From NCBI GenBank assembly GCA_018715085.1, contig DVMI01000066.1, positions 1 to 32,111 of the forward strand: a stretch of DNA of 32,111 bases, read 5' to 3'. Positions 17,201-25,800 of the stretch are shown one piece after another. Each line of letters starts with the position of its first letter. Position 1 is the stretch's first letter. The position numbers and the translations under genes were made by a program. The notes under the pieces are model-generated. The model had not been told where the DNA came from and did no database searches. It saw only the letters and a program-made list of their open reading frames with translations. This DNA comes from Candidatus Avidesulfovibrio excrementigallinarum. GTDB taxonomy: Bacteria; Desulfobacterota; Desulfovibrionia; Desulfovibrionales; Desulfovibrionaceae.

Positions 17201-17377
17201 GCTGGCCGACACCGTCACCTGCGGCGGCGTAAGATCCGGATACTGCTCAATGGGCAGTACAGAAATGGCAATGGCACCCACCAGCGTGATGAGCAGCGAA
17301 ATGACGGTGGAAAACACCGGCCGTTTCAGAAAAAAACCTTCGCGGAACTCCGGTTGCTTTTTGTCGGCATCGGGCAT
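14231..17377 (-). CDS. acrB: RND multidrug efflux pump, HAE-1 family (AcrB-like)
   Basis: This 1048-residue protein is a proton-driven inner-membrane transporter that exports drugs, dyes, detergents or bile-type compounds through the envelope. It starts with the cytoplasmic tail and first membrane helix (FFLKRPVFSTVISLLITLVGAIA), followed by a large periplasmic loop, helices 2-6, a second periplasmic loop and helices 8-12. Proton-relay residues are present: D419-D420 in GIVVDDAIVVLENVERH (E. coli D407/D408) and K946 in LSAKNAILIVEFA. The HAE-1 signature GFSINTLTMFG is intact, which argues against a metal-export (HME) pump. AGGAGG lies 6 nt before ATG 17377. It is the middle gene of an adaptor-pump-channel cluster. 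Substrate range cannot be deduced from sequence. Confidence 0.96.
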   Translation of the reverse strand: MPDADKKQPEFREGFFLKRPVFSTVISLLITLVGAIAISVLPIEQYPDLTPPQVTVSASYPGASAEVVAESVASLLESQINGVEDMIYMKSVSSSTGSMTLNVSFNVGTDPDQATINVNNRVQLATAQLPQDVQRMGLSVKKQSPAILQIIFLTSPDERYDTIYLSNYALLNIVDELKRVPGVGDVQNFAGQDYSVRIWLKPDIMQQLHITPSDVASAIRDQNAQFAAGRLGDQPMGEDISVTWQIATQGRFSTVDQFENIILRTEADGSILRLGHVARVELGAQSYSFSGKEDNIAAVPIGIYLAPGANALATAQAVRETMQRLELDFPVGVKYDIPYDTTTFVRISIEEVVHTLFEAMVLVFFVVFLFLQSWRATLIPCLAVPVSIVGTFAGMYALGFSINTLTMFGLVLAIGIVVDDAIVVLENVERHMEEGLPPRQATAKAMSEVTGPVVAIVLVLCAVFIPVAFTGGMAGRMYQQFAVTIAVSVVLSGIVALTFTPALCALLLRPSHGRPNLFFRAFNAFFERLTGGYSGLVRMLMRRALLTLGLFAILIGGIVSLMERVPGGLVPNEDQGYILGLLALPDGASLTRSATVADTVTERLLKDPAVEHVMTFSGMDVISGAATSNYVTVFVILKDWKERNTPELSSYALVKRFFMLGMDIPQASVIAFNPPPISGMSNTGGFELYVQNRSGASSAALMDVTQKLVQAAAQRPELTGVSTTFSVNSPQIYVELDREKARTLGVGVSEVFSTMQSTFGAYYVNDFSLYGRTFRVYAQSEANYRNDPSSLDSVYVRSNAGKMVPLSALVNVRTSHGPQALERFNNFPAAKVMGSPAAGYSSGEAMDAMEALAREVLPEGYTIAWSGTSYQEKLVSGGSSLVLGLALIMVFMILAAQYESWTLPLTVLTAVPFGVFGALAAVWSRGLSNDVYFQVALVTLIGLSAKNAILIVEFAVEKVRKEGLGFMEAAAQAAHLRFRPIVMTSLAFILGCVPLAVSTGAGAASRQAIGTSVIGGMLVATGVAPLFVPFFFRWVMTLSAKLHKQKDA

Positions 17378-17612
17378 ATCCGGCCTCCTGGCTCAGATTG
17401 GCGCGGTTTAACGTGTGGCGGGGGTGGCCCTGCAAAAAAGGCTCTGACAGGCTCGGGGGCGTCTTATCCGGTGCGGTCCGCAGGCCCCCTCATGCAGGGG
17501 GCAGCGCGCCGCCTCCGCCTGGCTGGGCGCGTGCGCCACACGGCCGCCCTGTGCCCCGGCGGCTGGCGTGTCTGCCAAAAAATGCGGGGCCTCGGGCGTT
17601 GTTGCGGCACGC
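17378..17612. other. 235-bp gap between adaptor and pump genes with a strong hairpin
   Basis: Adaptor and pump genes in such operons usually abut, so this gap is long. It contains a perfect 7-bp hairpin, GCCCCCT (17484-17490) with AGGGGGC (17496-17502). An A6 run at 17434-17439 reads as T6 on the transcribed minus strand but is not adjacent to the stem. It could modulate adaptor-to-pump stoichiometry or hold a second promoter; I see no convincing -10. Confidence 0.4.
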
Positions 17613-18776
17613 TTACGAAAGCAGTTCTGCTTCCTGCTCCAGCGCGGGGTTGCTTGTGGCCTCGTCAATGCGCACGGGCTGGCCGGGAATCACCTTGTTG
17701 GCCCCCTCAAGCACAATCCGTTCGCCAGGTTCGAGCCCCTTTTCAAGCAGGAACGCCTCGCCAAGGCTGTCGCTGAGGACCACCGGCCGCATCTGCGCGA
17801 CGTTGTCCTTGCCGACCACCACGACCATGCTGCCCTTTTGCGTCTGAATGACGGATTTTTGCGGCACCAGGATGACGTTCAGCAGCCGGGGGCCGTAAAT
17901 GGTGACCCGCACAAACTGCCCGGGCAGCACAAACAGATCCGGATTGGCAAATTCCGCCCTGGCCGCCACCACGCTTGTGTCGGGCGACACGGCCTTGTCG
18001 ATGAAGTTCACATAGCCTTCCAGCGGATATTCGCTGCCGTCGGCCAGCGCAATCTTGGCGTAGACGTTGTCGGTGGACAGCCGCTTCTGGGCCAGAAGCG
18101 TGCGCATGCGCATCAGCTTGGGACTGGGGATGGAAAAATTGACAAAAATCGGGTTGACCTGATTGACCACGGTCAGAAGGCTTTCGGACGAGGACGCGGC
18201 GTTGATCAGGTTGCCCACCGAACGGCATTCCTGCCCCGCATATCCGTCAATGGGCGCAATGACATAGGCGTAGTTCAGCTTGATGGTGGCCTCGTCCACG
18301 GCCGCCTGGGCCGTCATAAGGTCGGCCTTGGCCCCGTCAAACGCCGCCTGCGCCATGTCCAGATCCCGCCGGCTGACCGCGTTTTGCGCATACAGCGGGC
18401 GCATGCGCTTCAAGTCCTGCTGGGTCTGCGTATAGCGGGCCTGCACCTGCGCCAGCGCGCCCTGGGCCTGCGCCAGCGCCGCCTTGTAGGTGTCCGGCTC
18501 GATCTCAAACATCAGGGTGCCCTTTTTGACGTACGAGCCTTCCTTGTAGTTGCGGCTTACCAGAATGCCCGACACCTGCGCGCGCAGTTCCACGGCCCGG
18601 GATCCTTCTGTCTGGCCGACAAAGCTCCCCGTCACCGGCACGTCGCGCGCCGCAACCGTCAGGACCGAAACCAGGGGAGACGGCCGGGCCGCCGCCGTCT
18701 GCGACTGCTGTTCACAACCGCAAACCAGCGCCACCAGCGCACACGCCGCAAGCGTCACAGCGCGGAATCTGACCAT
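17613..18776 (-). CDS. acrA: RND efflux periplasmic adaptor lipoprotein (AcrA-like)
   Basis: This membrane-fusion protein links the inner-membrane pump to the outer-membrane channel. A lipoprotein signal ends LVCGC (C21), so it should be anchored in the inner membrane. The body shows the lipoyl half-motif (GILVSRNYKEGSYVKKGTLMFEIEP), an alpha-helical hairpin (about residues 90-165, with ALAQVQARYTQTQQDLKR), the second lipoyl half (YVIAPIDGYAGQE) and beta-barrel and membrane-proximal domains (GLEPGERIVLEGANKVIPGQPV). Length after start correction is 387 residues, normal for the family. The frame extends to 18890; ATG 18776 is chosen from the signal peptide and GAGG 8 nt upstream. It is the first gene of the efflux cluster and diverges from the threonine aldolase gene. 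No regulator gene adjoins it. Confidence 0.94.
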   Translation of the reverse strand: MVRFRAVTLAACALVALVCGCEQQSQTAAARPSPLVSVLTVAARDVPVTGSFVGQTEGSRAVELRAQVSGILVSRNYKEGSYVKKGTLMFEIEPDTYKAALAQAQGALAQVQARYTQTQQDLKRMRPLYAQNAVSRRDLDMAQAAFDGAKADLMTAQAAVDEATIKLNYAYVIAPIDGYAGQECRSVGNLINAASSSESLLTVVNQVNPIFVNFSIPSPKLMRMRTLLAQKRLSTDNVYAKIALADGSEYPLEGYVNFIDKAVSPDTSVVAARAEFANPDLFVLPGQFVRVTIYGPRLLNVILVPQKSVIQTQKGSMVVVVGKDNVAQMRPVVLSDSLGEAFLLEKGLEPGERIVLEGANKVIPGQPVRIDEATSNPALEQEAELLS

Positions 18777-18894
18777 GCCAAAAACCTCTTGTTGTGAAAT
18801 TGCCCCGTATTGCAGCCGCCAGACACCGCGGGCCACAAAACACGCCATTGCCCTGAAAAGACCGCGTGATTCTAACGTCCGGGCAGGCAAAAGG

Positions 18895-18914
18895 CAATCG
18901 ACAACAGCCGATTG
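18895..18914. promoter_or_regulatory. Inverted repeat between the efflux and aldolase genes, possible operator
   Basis: CAATCG (18895-18900) and CGATTG (18909-18914) form a 20-bp inverted repeat with an 8-bp spacer in the divergent intergenic region, 119 bp upstream of the adaptor gene. TetR-family regulators of RND pumps often bind such sites. No tetR gene is present in the window, so this is only a candidate. Confidence 0.35.
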
Positions 18915-19041
18915 TCACGCTTTTGCGCACTGTTGACTTGAACGGGGATTCATACTACCGCCATGACGCCGGGGCTGGCCTGCCGCCTGTCTGGCGCGCC
19001 TGCCGTTCCGCACCCGGATCAACCTTCTGGAGACGTCACCC

Positions 19042-20073
19042 ATGCTGTTTTTTGAATGCGACTATGCAGAGGGCGCGCACCCTGCCGTGCTGGAAAGACT
19101 CTGCGCCACCAATATGGAACAGACTGAAGGCTACGGGACCGACCCCTACTGCCGTCAGGCCGGAAACCTCATCCGCACCCTTTGTGCAAGTGACGGCGCC
19201 GTCCATTTTCTGATTGGCGGCACGCAGGTCAACACCGCCATCATTGCTGCGGCGCTGCGCCCGCATCAGGGGGTCTTGTGCGCCGGCAGCGGCCATATCA
19301 ACGTGCACGAAACCGGCGGGGTTGAAGCCTCGGGGCACAAGGTGCTGCCCCTGCCCGGCCATGACGGCAAAATCACGGCCGCCCAGATTGCCCGGGCCTG
19401 CGACGCCCATCGGGCCGACGCCTCCCGCGAACATCTTGTACAGCCGGGCATGGTCTACCTGTCGCAGCCCACAGAATACGGCACCCTCTACAGCCTTGAC
19501 GAGCTGCGCCGCATCAGCGAAACCTGCCGCGTCCACGGGCTCTGGCTCTATGTGGACGGCGCGCGCATGAGCTACGGCCTTGCCGCCGCAGGCAACGACG
19601 TGACCCTGCCCGACCTGGCCCGCCTGTGCGACGCCTTTACTCTTGGCGGCACCAAAACCGGCGCCCTGTTTGGCGAGGCCCTTGTCATCACGGCCCCGGC
19701 CCTGCAAAACGACTTCCGCTACATCATGAAACAGCGCGGGGCCATGCTTGCCAAGGGGCGGCTTCTTGGCCTGCAGTTTCTTGCCCTGCTTGAAGACGGC
19801 CTCTGGCTGCGCATTGCCGCCCACGCCAACACCCAGGCCCTGCGCATTGCCGGGGCCTTCCGCCGCAAGGGCTGCCCGCTGTGCTATCCGTCGCCCACCA
19901 ATCAGCAGTTTCTTATCCTGACGCCGCAGCAGGCCGGCGCCCTGACGGCCCACTGCCATTTTTCACGCTGGAGCGAACTGCCCGACGGACGCCTTGTCAC
20001 GCGCTTCTGCACCAGCTGGGCCACCCGGACAGAACACGTCGACGCGTTGATCGGGCACATCGAGGCCCTGTGA
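19042..20073 (+). CDS. ltaE: Threonine aldolase-family PLP enzyme
   Basis: This 343-residue enzyme belongs to fold type I of pyridoxal-phosphate enzymes and matches the L-threonine aldolase/beta-eliminating lyase family, which splits threonine or allo-threonine into glycine and acetaldehyde. The PLP lysine is K205 in GGTKTGA; the usual motif is GGTKNG, a mild change. Other family features are YGTDP near the N-terminus, LIGGTQVN, the H-N-x-H-like HINVHETGG, VYLSQPTEYGTLYS and LYVDGARMSYGLAAA, in which the Asp contacts the PLP pyridine nitrogen. GGAG lies 9 nt before the ATG. The gene is monocistronic and ends in a hairpin at 20202-20226. Substrate stereospecificity cannot be told from sequence, and the symbol follows the family. 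Confidence 0.88.
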   Translation: MLFFECDYAEGAHPAVLERLCATNMEQTEGYGTDPYCRQAGNLIRTLCASDGAVHFLIGGTQVNTAIIAAALRPHQGVLCAGSGHINVHETGGVEASGHKVLPLPGHDGKITAAQIARACDAHRADASREHLVQPGMVYLSQPTEYGTLYSLDELRRISETCRVHGLWLYVDGARMSYGLAAAGNDVTLPDLARLCDAFTLGGTKTGALFGEALVITAPALQNDFRYIMKQRGAMLAKGRLLGLQFLALLEDGLWLRIAAHANTQALRIAGAFRRKGCPLCYPSPTNQQFLILTPQQAGALTAHCHFSRWSELPDGRLVTRFCTSWATRTEHVDALIGHIEAL

Positions 20074-20201
20074 CGCCGCACCCGCCGGGCGGCACCGGCA
20101 GAACAGGCCTCCAACACCCTGTGCCTGTAAGCGCCGTCCGACCGTGTGGCCGGGGGCTGGCCGGCCCTCAAGGCCCCTTGCCGCCCGCTGTGCCATACAA
20201 C

Positions 20202-20226
20202 AAAACCCGCCTTGGTGGCGGGCTTT
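20202..20226 (+). terminator. Intrinsic terminator between ltaE and the CheB-CheR gene
   Basis: CCCGCC (20206-20211) pairs with GGCGGG (20217-20222) around TTGGT, with AAA upstream and TTT downstream extending the stem after one mismatch. It lies between convergent genes and, having an A-run on one side and a T-run on the other, may work in both directions. The T-run is short. Confidence 0.65.
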
Positions 20227-20255
20227 GAGGAGATGGCATGTCAGGGGTGCGGCGT

Positions 20256-22826
20256 TCACACGTCCTTGGGGGCTGACCCGGCCTCCGGCGCGCCGGAAGC
20301 GCGCTCCTTCCCTGTACCAAGGCTGTCGATAACGGTGATGACAAGGCCGCGGATGTTGTTTTCGGTCGTCCGGTAGGGGGCAATGCGCATGGTGTAAAAG
20401 CGGCCGTTCATGCCCGTGACCTCCCTGTCGATGGGCGTCAGGGTCTTCAGCACGTTGTGGGCGTCCTTGACGATGTCCTCTTCAGGGAAGCTGTGTGCGA
20501 AGATCTGAATGGGCCTGTCCACATCCTGGCTGACCAGCTGAAATTCCCGGCCGATGTATTCGGTGAACTTGCGGATGTTGAGCCGGCTGTCCACAAACAG
20601 GATGCCGATCATGGTGGAGGACAAGAAGTTCGACAGGTCGTTGGTCATCATGGTCAGTTCGTCGAGCTTCTGTTGGAACTCGGAGTTCACGGTATACAGT
20701 TCCTCGTTGACGGACTGCAACTCTTCGTTAGAGCTCTGCAACTCCTCGTTGGCGGTAAGCAGTTCTTCGTTGGCAGCCTGCAATTCCTCGTTCACGGTTT
20801 CCAGTTCGCCGATGGTAGAGCGCAGATCGTTCTGCGAAACCTGCAATTCGTGCTCCAGATCCGTAATGCGCTGGGCGGCGGTGGTGTTGATGTCGTACTT
20901 TTCCGTAAGCCCTTCCAGCGGCACGGAACGCTGCTCTACGAACAAAATGGCCAGCAGCCCGGTATAGATACCAGAGGAATCGAAAATGGGCTGCACGGAC
21001 AGATCGATGGTCCGGCGGCCTGACGGCGAATCCACACAGATGTCCGTATAGGTGACGGCACAACGTTCCACGCGGCAGCGGTTGATGGCCGTGGAGGACA
21101 CAAGGTTGATGTCTTTGTTGACCAGAGAGAAGAAGTTGAACGTCGCCTTGCCTGGGGCAATATTCAGGTAATCGGCATAATTGCCAAAAAAATGAATGAC
21201 GTTATTCTGATCGTCGAGGATGACGGAGGCGGGCAAAAACGTTTCCAGAAAACGGGTATAGACGTTTTCCAGCGCCAAATTGCTTTCCTCGCGCTGGGCC
21301 AGACCCGAGGCGCTGGGCATGGCCGTCTGTATCTTGGGGATGTTGAACACCGGCAGCATGAGATCATCTATCTTGCCGTCGCTTCGATGCACATAAATCT
21401 TTTCCGCCACAGACAGAGGTGTGAACACCTTGCTGTACTCGCTGGCGGTTTCGCTTTTGCCAAGAAAGAGATAGCCTCCGTTTTTCAACGCGGAATGGAA
21501 GATGGCGAACAGCCCTTTTTGCAGCACGGACTGAAAATAAATGAGCACGTTACGGCAACAGATCAGCGCCAGTTTGCCGAAAGGCGGATCGGAGAGCATG
21601 TTGTGCGGAGCGAAGATAATCATTTTCCTGATGTCTTTAGAAATCTGATACTGTTCATTCCGCTTGATGAAATACTTGGCCAGGCGCTCGGCCGACACGT
21701 CGTCGGCAATGCTTTCCGAGAACACACCCCGGCTAGCCTGCTCGATGGCCTTGGTGTCCACGTCGGTGGCAAAAATTTTGATGTCGCGGCGCAGGTGCTT
21801 TTCCTCCAGCACTTCGTGGAAGAGGATAGCCAGCGAATAGGCTTCCTCGCCAGTGGAACAGCCCGCACTCCACACGCGGATGGGCTCGGCCTCGTCGCTA
21901 TGCGCCACGATGCTATACATGGCGGTGTATTTCAGCTTTTCAAAGAATTCCGCATCACGGAAAAACCGGGTGACACCGATAAGAATATCCTTGACGAGCA
22001 GGCTGGCCTCGTCCCTGTTCTCCTCCAGCAGGCGGGCAAAGCTCGCGAGCGTGGGGCAGTGCGTGACCACCATGCGGCGCTCAATACGCCGCAGCACGGT
22101 GTTGCGCTTGTAGTGGGTGAAGTCGATGCCGCTCACCTTTTTGAGCAACATGTAGATATGGGCCAGGGTGTCTTCTTCGTCGGCCATGAAGGGCGCGCTT
22201 TCTGAGCAGGCTGCCAGTACAGGATAGTTGGAAAAATTGAGGATCTCCTCGGCGATTTCCCGCGGGGGCAGGACAAAGTCGGCAAGCCCGGTGTTGATGG
22301 CGTTTTTGGGCATACCGTCGAAACGGGCGCTGCCGGGTTCCTGTACGAGCACAAGTCCCCCGTGCTCCTTGATGGACTTGATGCCGCTCGTCCCGTCCGA
22401 CCCAGTACCTGAAAACACCACAGCCAACGAGCGTTCCCGCAGCTCTTCGGCAAGAGAGGCGAAGAAGACATCAATGGGGTGATTGATGGCACCCTGGGCG
22501 TAATCGGTGAGCAGGAGTTTGCCGTCCTTGAACGTCATGTTTTTCTTGGGCGGAATGAGATACACGGTATTCGGCTCCACCAGCACGCCATTTTCCGCCT
22601 GCAACACCATCATGGTGGTGTATTTACCCAGAATTTCGGCCATCAGGCTTTTGTAGTCAGGCGAAAGATGCTGGATGACCACAAAGGCAAGCCCACTGTT
22701 GTCGGGCATACAGGCAAAAAACTGCTGGAGCGCTTCCAAGCCGCCCGCCGAGGCTCCCATACCCACAATCAGAGGGGAGGTGTTTTGCTGGGACTGCTCA
22801 GGCACGTTCACGTCTTTTGCTGTCAT
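20256..22826 (-). CDS. CheB-CheR fusion with PAS domains and coiled coil, no kinase domain
   Basis: This 856-residue signalling protein joins both chemotaxis-adaptation enzymes. Residues 18-195 are a CheB methylesterase with its triad in place (S26 in GASAGG, H53 in IQHL, D144 in GTGSDGTSG) but no receiver domain. Residues ~215-480 are a CheR methyltransferase with the SAM-binding VWSAGCSTGEEAYSLAI and, near 425, ICCRNVLIYF. A PAS-like region follows (about 500-620), then a regular Glu/Asn-rich coiled coil with repeated NEELQ heptads (about 645-705) and a second PAS (about 715-830). It ends there, with no histidine-kinase or output domain. No receptor, CheA or CheW is encoded nearby, so the substrate may be a remote receptor. 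AAGGAG lies 7 nt before the ATG, which overlaps the upstream stop codon (ATGA), implying translational coupling. Local GC is somewhat lower than in neighbouring genes. Confidence 0.93.
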   Translation of the reverse strand: MTAKDVNVPEQSQQNTSPLIVGMGASAGGLEALQQFFACMPDNSGLAFVVIQHLSPDYKSLMAEILGKYTTMMVLQAENGVLVEPNTVYLIPPKKNMTFKDGKLLLTDYAQGAINHPIDVFFASLAEELRERSLAVVFSGTGSDGTSGIKSIKEHGGLVLVQEPGSARFDGMPKNAINTGLADFVLPPREIAEEILNFSNYPVLAACSESAPFMADEEDTLAHIYMLLKKVSGIDFTHYKRNTVLRRIERRMVVTHCPTLASFARLLEENRDEASLLVKDILIGVTRFFRDAEFFEKLKYTAMYSIVAHSDEAEPIRVWSAGCSTGEEAYSLAILFHEVLEEKHLRRDIKIFATDVDTKAIEQASRGVFSESIADDVSAERLAKYFIKRNEQYQISKDIRKMIIFAPHNMLSDPPFGKLALICCRNVLIYFQSVLQKGLFAIFHSALKNGGYLFLGKSETASEYSKVFTPLSVAEKIYVHRSDGKIDDLMLPVFNIPKIQTAMPSASGLAQREESNLALENVYTRFLETFLPASVILDDQNNVIHFFGNYADYLNIAPGKATFNFFSLVNKDINLVSSTAINRCRVERCAVTYTDICVDSPSGRRTIDLSVQPIFDSSGIYTGLLAILFVEQRSVPLEGLTEKYDINTTAAQRITDLEHELQVSQNDLRSTIGELETVNEELQAANEELLTANEELQSSNEELQSVNEELYTVNSEFQQKLDELTMMTNDLSNFLSSTMIGILFVDSRLNIRKFTEYIGREFQLVSQDVDRPIQIFAHSFPEEDIVKDAHNVLKTLTPIDREVTGMNGRFYTMRIAPYRTTENNIRGLVITVIDSLGTGKERASGAPEAGSAPKDV

Positions 22827-25800
22827 GAGGCAACTCCTTCCTGACCCGCACCCGGGCGCAGATATTTCCGTTCAAAATCCTCCACCGCCATGGGGCGGCC
22901 ATAATAAAAGCCCTGGCCAAGCACGCAGCCTTCTGCAAGCAGCGCCTCGACCTGCGCCTTGTTTTCCACGCCTTCGGCCACGCAGGCCATGCCCCTGGCC
23001 GCACACAACCGCACAATGTCGCCCACAAGCGCGCGGCCCACGGCATTGTGCGCAAGATTGCGGATAAGGCCCTTGTCAAGCTTCACGGTCTCAAAGGCCA
23101 CATCGGTAAACAACGCAAGGTTGGCGTAACGCGTGCCAAAATCGTCCAGGCCAAAACGCAGCCCAAAGGGCCGGAAGCCCGCCATGGCCCGTTCCAGGGT
23201 ACGGTTTTCCACGTCGCCCGCGTTTTCGGAAATCTCGATCTCCACAAGGTCCGGGGCAAGCAGCGGATAGCGGCTGAACAGGGCCAGCACCGAACCCGGC
23301 GCGGACACGCTGAACAGCGTCGTGCGCGAAAAATTCACGGAAACGGGCACCAGCTTCCACCCCTTGCGCCGCCACTCGTCCATGGAGGCAAGCACCATGT
23401 TCAGCACATGCAGATCCAGCTCACGGATGGCCCCGGTCTGTTCCATGGCCTCAAGGAACCGGCCGGGTTCGATGACGCGGCCTGCCCCGTCCAGCCCACG
23501 CGCCAGCGCTTCCGCACCCGTCAGGGCCCCCGTGCGCATGTCCACCTTGGGTTGCAGATAGATGGTAAAGGTCTCCAGGCCGCCCGTGCCCGCCATACCC
23601 GGCCCGCGCATGCCGAGCGCCGGATGCGCCGCACCGCCGGCGGACGCCTCAAGCCGGCCGCACAGCATGATGGTGCGCGCTTCCTTGACCAGCTTGTCAC
23701 CAGAGAACAACCCTTCAGACCAGGTATACCCAAACCGCATCTGTCCCGGATAGCGGCGCTGGAGCATGGACTGCGCCCTAAGCACCCGGGCCAGAAACAC
23801 GTCCTGTGTGGAGTTGGGGCATAGCGCGGCGAACTCGCCGCTGCGCGTGCGGAACAGCAGCGTGCGCCCGAACACCGTGCTCAACGTTTCGGCCAGATGC
23901 AACAGCAGGCGCGAGCTCTGCCCCCGACCGTGCTGGTTGCCAATCTCGGCAAGGCACGGGATGTCGAGCGTGAACGCGCCCATGGAACTGTAAGTGTCGG
24001 ACGTGAGCGTGCACACTTTGTCCATATAGGCGCGCAAGTTCTGAAGTCCGGTGAGCGAATCCAGCAGCGTCGCCCCCCGGCCCAGCCCGGCCGCGCCCGA
24101 AAGGCGCAATGCCCGTTCGATATGCGGCAGAAGCGTGCCCGGCAGCGCGTCCCCCTGCATGTTCCTGCGCGGGTTTTCCACGCACAGCAGCCCGTCCGGA
24201 CCGCCTTCCGCCGGGGCCAGCGGAAACACCGCATAGCTCCAGCCGTTCCCGGAAGCGCCGCCATCGGGCTGGCGGTGCAGGCGGAAGGGCACGTTCTCGC
24301 GCAGGCAGCGCCGCAGCAGGGGCAATCTGTTCAGGGGCATGCCCGAAACGTGCTTTTTCAGGCTGTGGTGCCCCTCGGCCATCCATTCGTGCCCTGCGCG
24401 CACGGTGTCGTCCTCCGCCAGCGAAAGCGTGTACACCCTGTCGGCCTGATAGTGCTGCCCCACGCGGCGCAACACCTCGGCCATGGCCACGTCCGGCGAA
24501 TCATCCATGAGCAGCACGTCAAGGCAGGCCAGCGCCACGTCCTTCTCCTCGTTGGACAGCGGGCTTGTCGAAGTGGACAACGGCGTGGCGGCCAACGTAT
24601 CGGAAAAAACGTCAGCCTGTTCATAGGTGGCAGTCTCCCCCCGGTCTGCCTCCAGCGTATCGTGAATCGGGGCGTGCAAGGGCACTTCATCGATGAAAAC
24701 CACGGAATCGGCCGCCGCAGCCTCCCAGGCAGCGCAACACTGCTCCTCCCGGCGCAACAGAGCCTCGTAGTCCATCCCTCCCAGATCGGCACAGGCCACC
24801 GCCGCCACAAAACGCGGAGCTGTCACAAGGCCGCCGTCGGAAAGGGCCTGCCGCACAAAGGCAAAGGCCTCGTCTATGCGTTGCCGCGTCACCGCTGGGG
24901 ACACAGCGTCCGGCCGGAACACGGTGAAGGCGTTTTCACCGCGTTCGCCAAGCACACAATCCGCTCCCCAAAGCAGCGCAAAGGCCATGGCAATGAACCG
25001 GCGCTGGCGCTCCGTCTCCGGCCCGTAAAGACCGAACACCCGCACCAGAGCCAGCATGTGAGGCGGGGAAGCTCCACTTTCCAGCACGTTTTCCGTCAGC
25101 TTCCAGGCCATTTTCCGGCCGTATCTGCCGTCTACGGGCAAATCTCTCGAGCTTTCGGCCAGCGCCGCCTCCCGCATGTGACGGCGCTCCGTATCCTGCA
25201 AAAAACCAAAGGCCTGCACGTTACCATTCAGTGGATGGCGTGCCAGATGCACCGTGTAGGAAAGCCAGCGAACCGTACCGCCCGCATCCGCCCGGCGGTA
25301 CTCTCTGGTTACCCATTCGCGGCCCTGCGCAAACGCCTCAAGCAGCGCCTCCCGCCCGAACAGCGAAAGGAATTCCTCCCGATCCTCTTTGAGAAACAGG
25401 CGTTTTTTCTCCCACTCCAGCATTTCCCGGCAGCTTGTACCGCGCAAATGCTCGGTGAGCGTACGCCCTTCCGTCCACAGGGCTTCCACGCAGTCGGCCG
25501 TAAGATCGGATCGGATGTAGCTGAACAGGTTGGGTCGCAGCGCCTCCCACAGCCTGTTCTTGCCGGAAACGCCACTGGAAAGCCCGCCGCTCAACGGCTC
25601 AGCAATGCCCACCACCTTAAGCGGCCGTCTGTCTCTGTCTGGCAGAATGCGGTAGAATACGGAAAACCACCCGTAACGGCGGCTCATCTTGTGCCGCAGG
25701 ATGAACGCCCCGCCCCCGGCGGGCCGGCCGGCCAGCATGGCTTCGGCAAAGGCGCGAAAACGCGTTACCGAATCCGGGTGCACCCACCCCTTTTTAATGA

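Noticed and set aside
17434-17460. T6 run on the minus strand between adaptor and pump genes as a terminator
   Set aside because: The neighbouring GGCTC motifs are direct, not inverted, repeats, so no stem immediately precedes the T-run.
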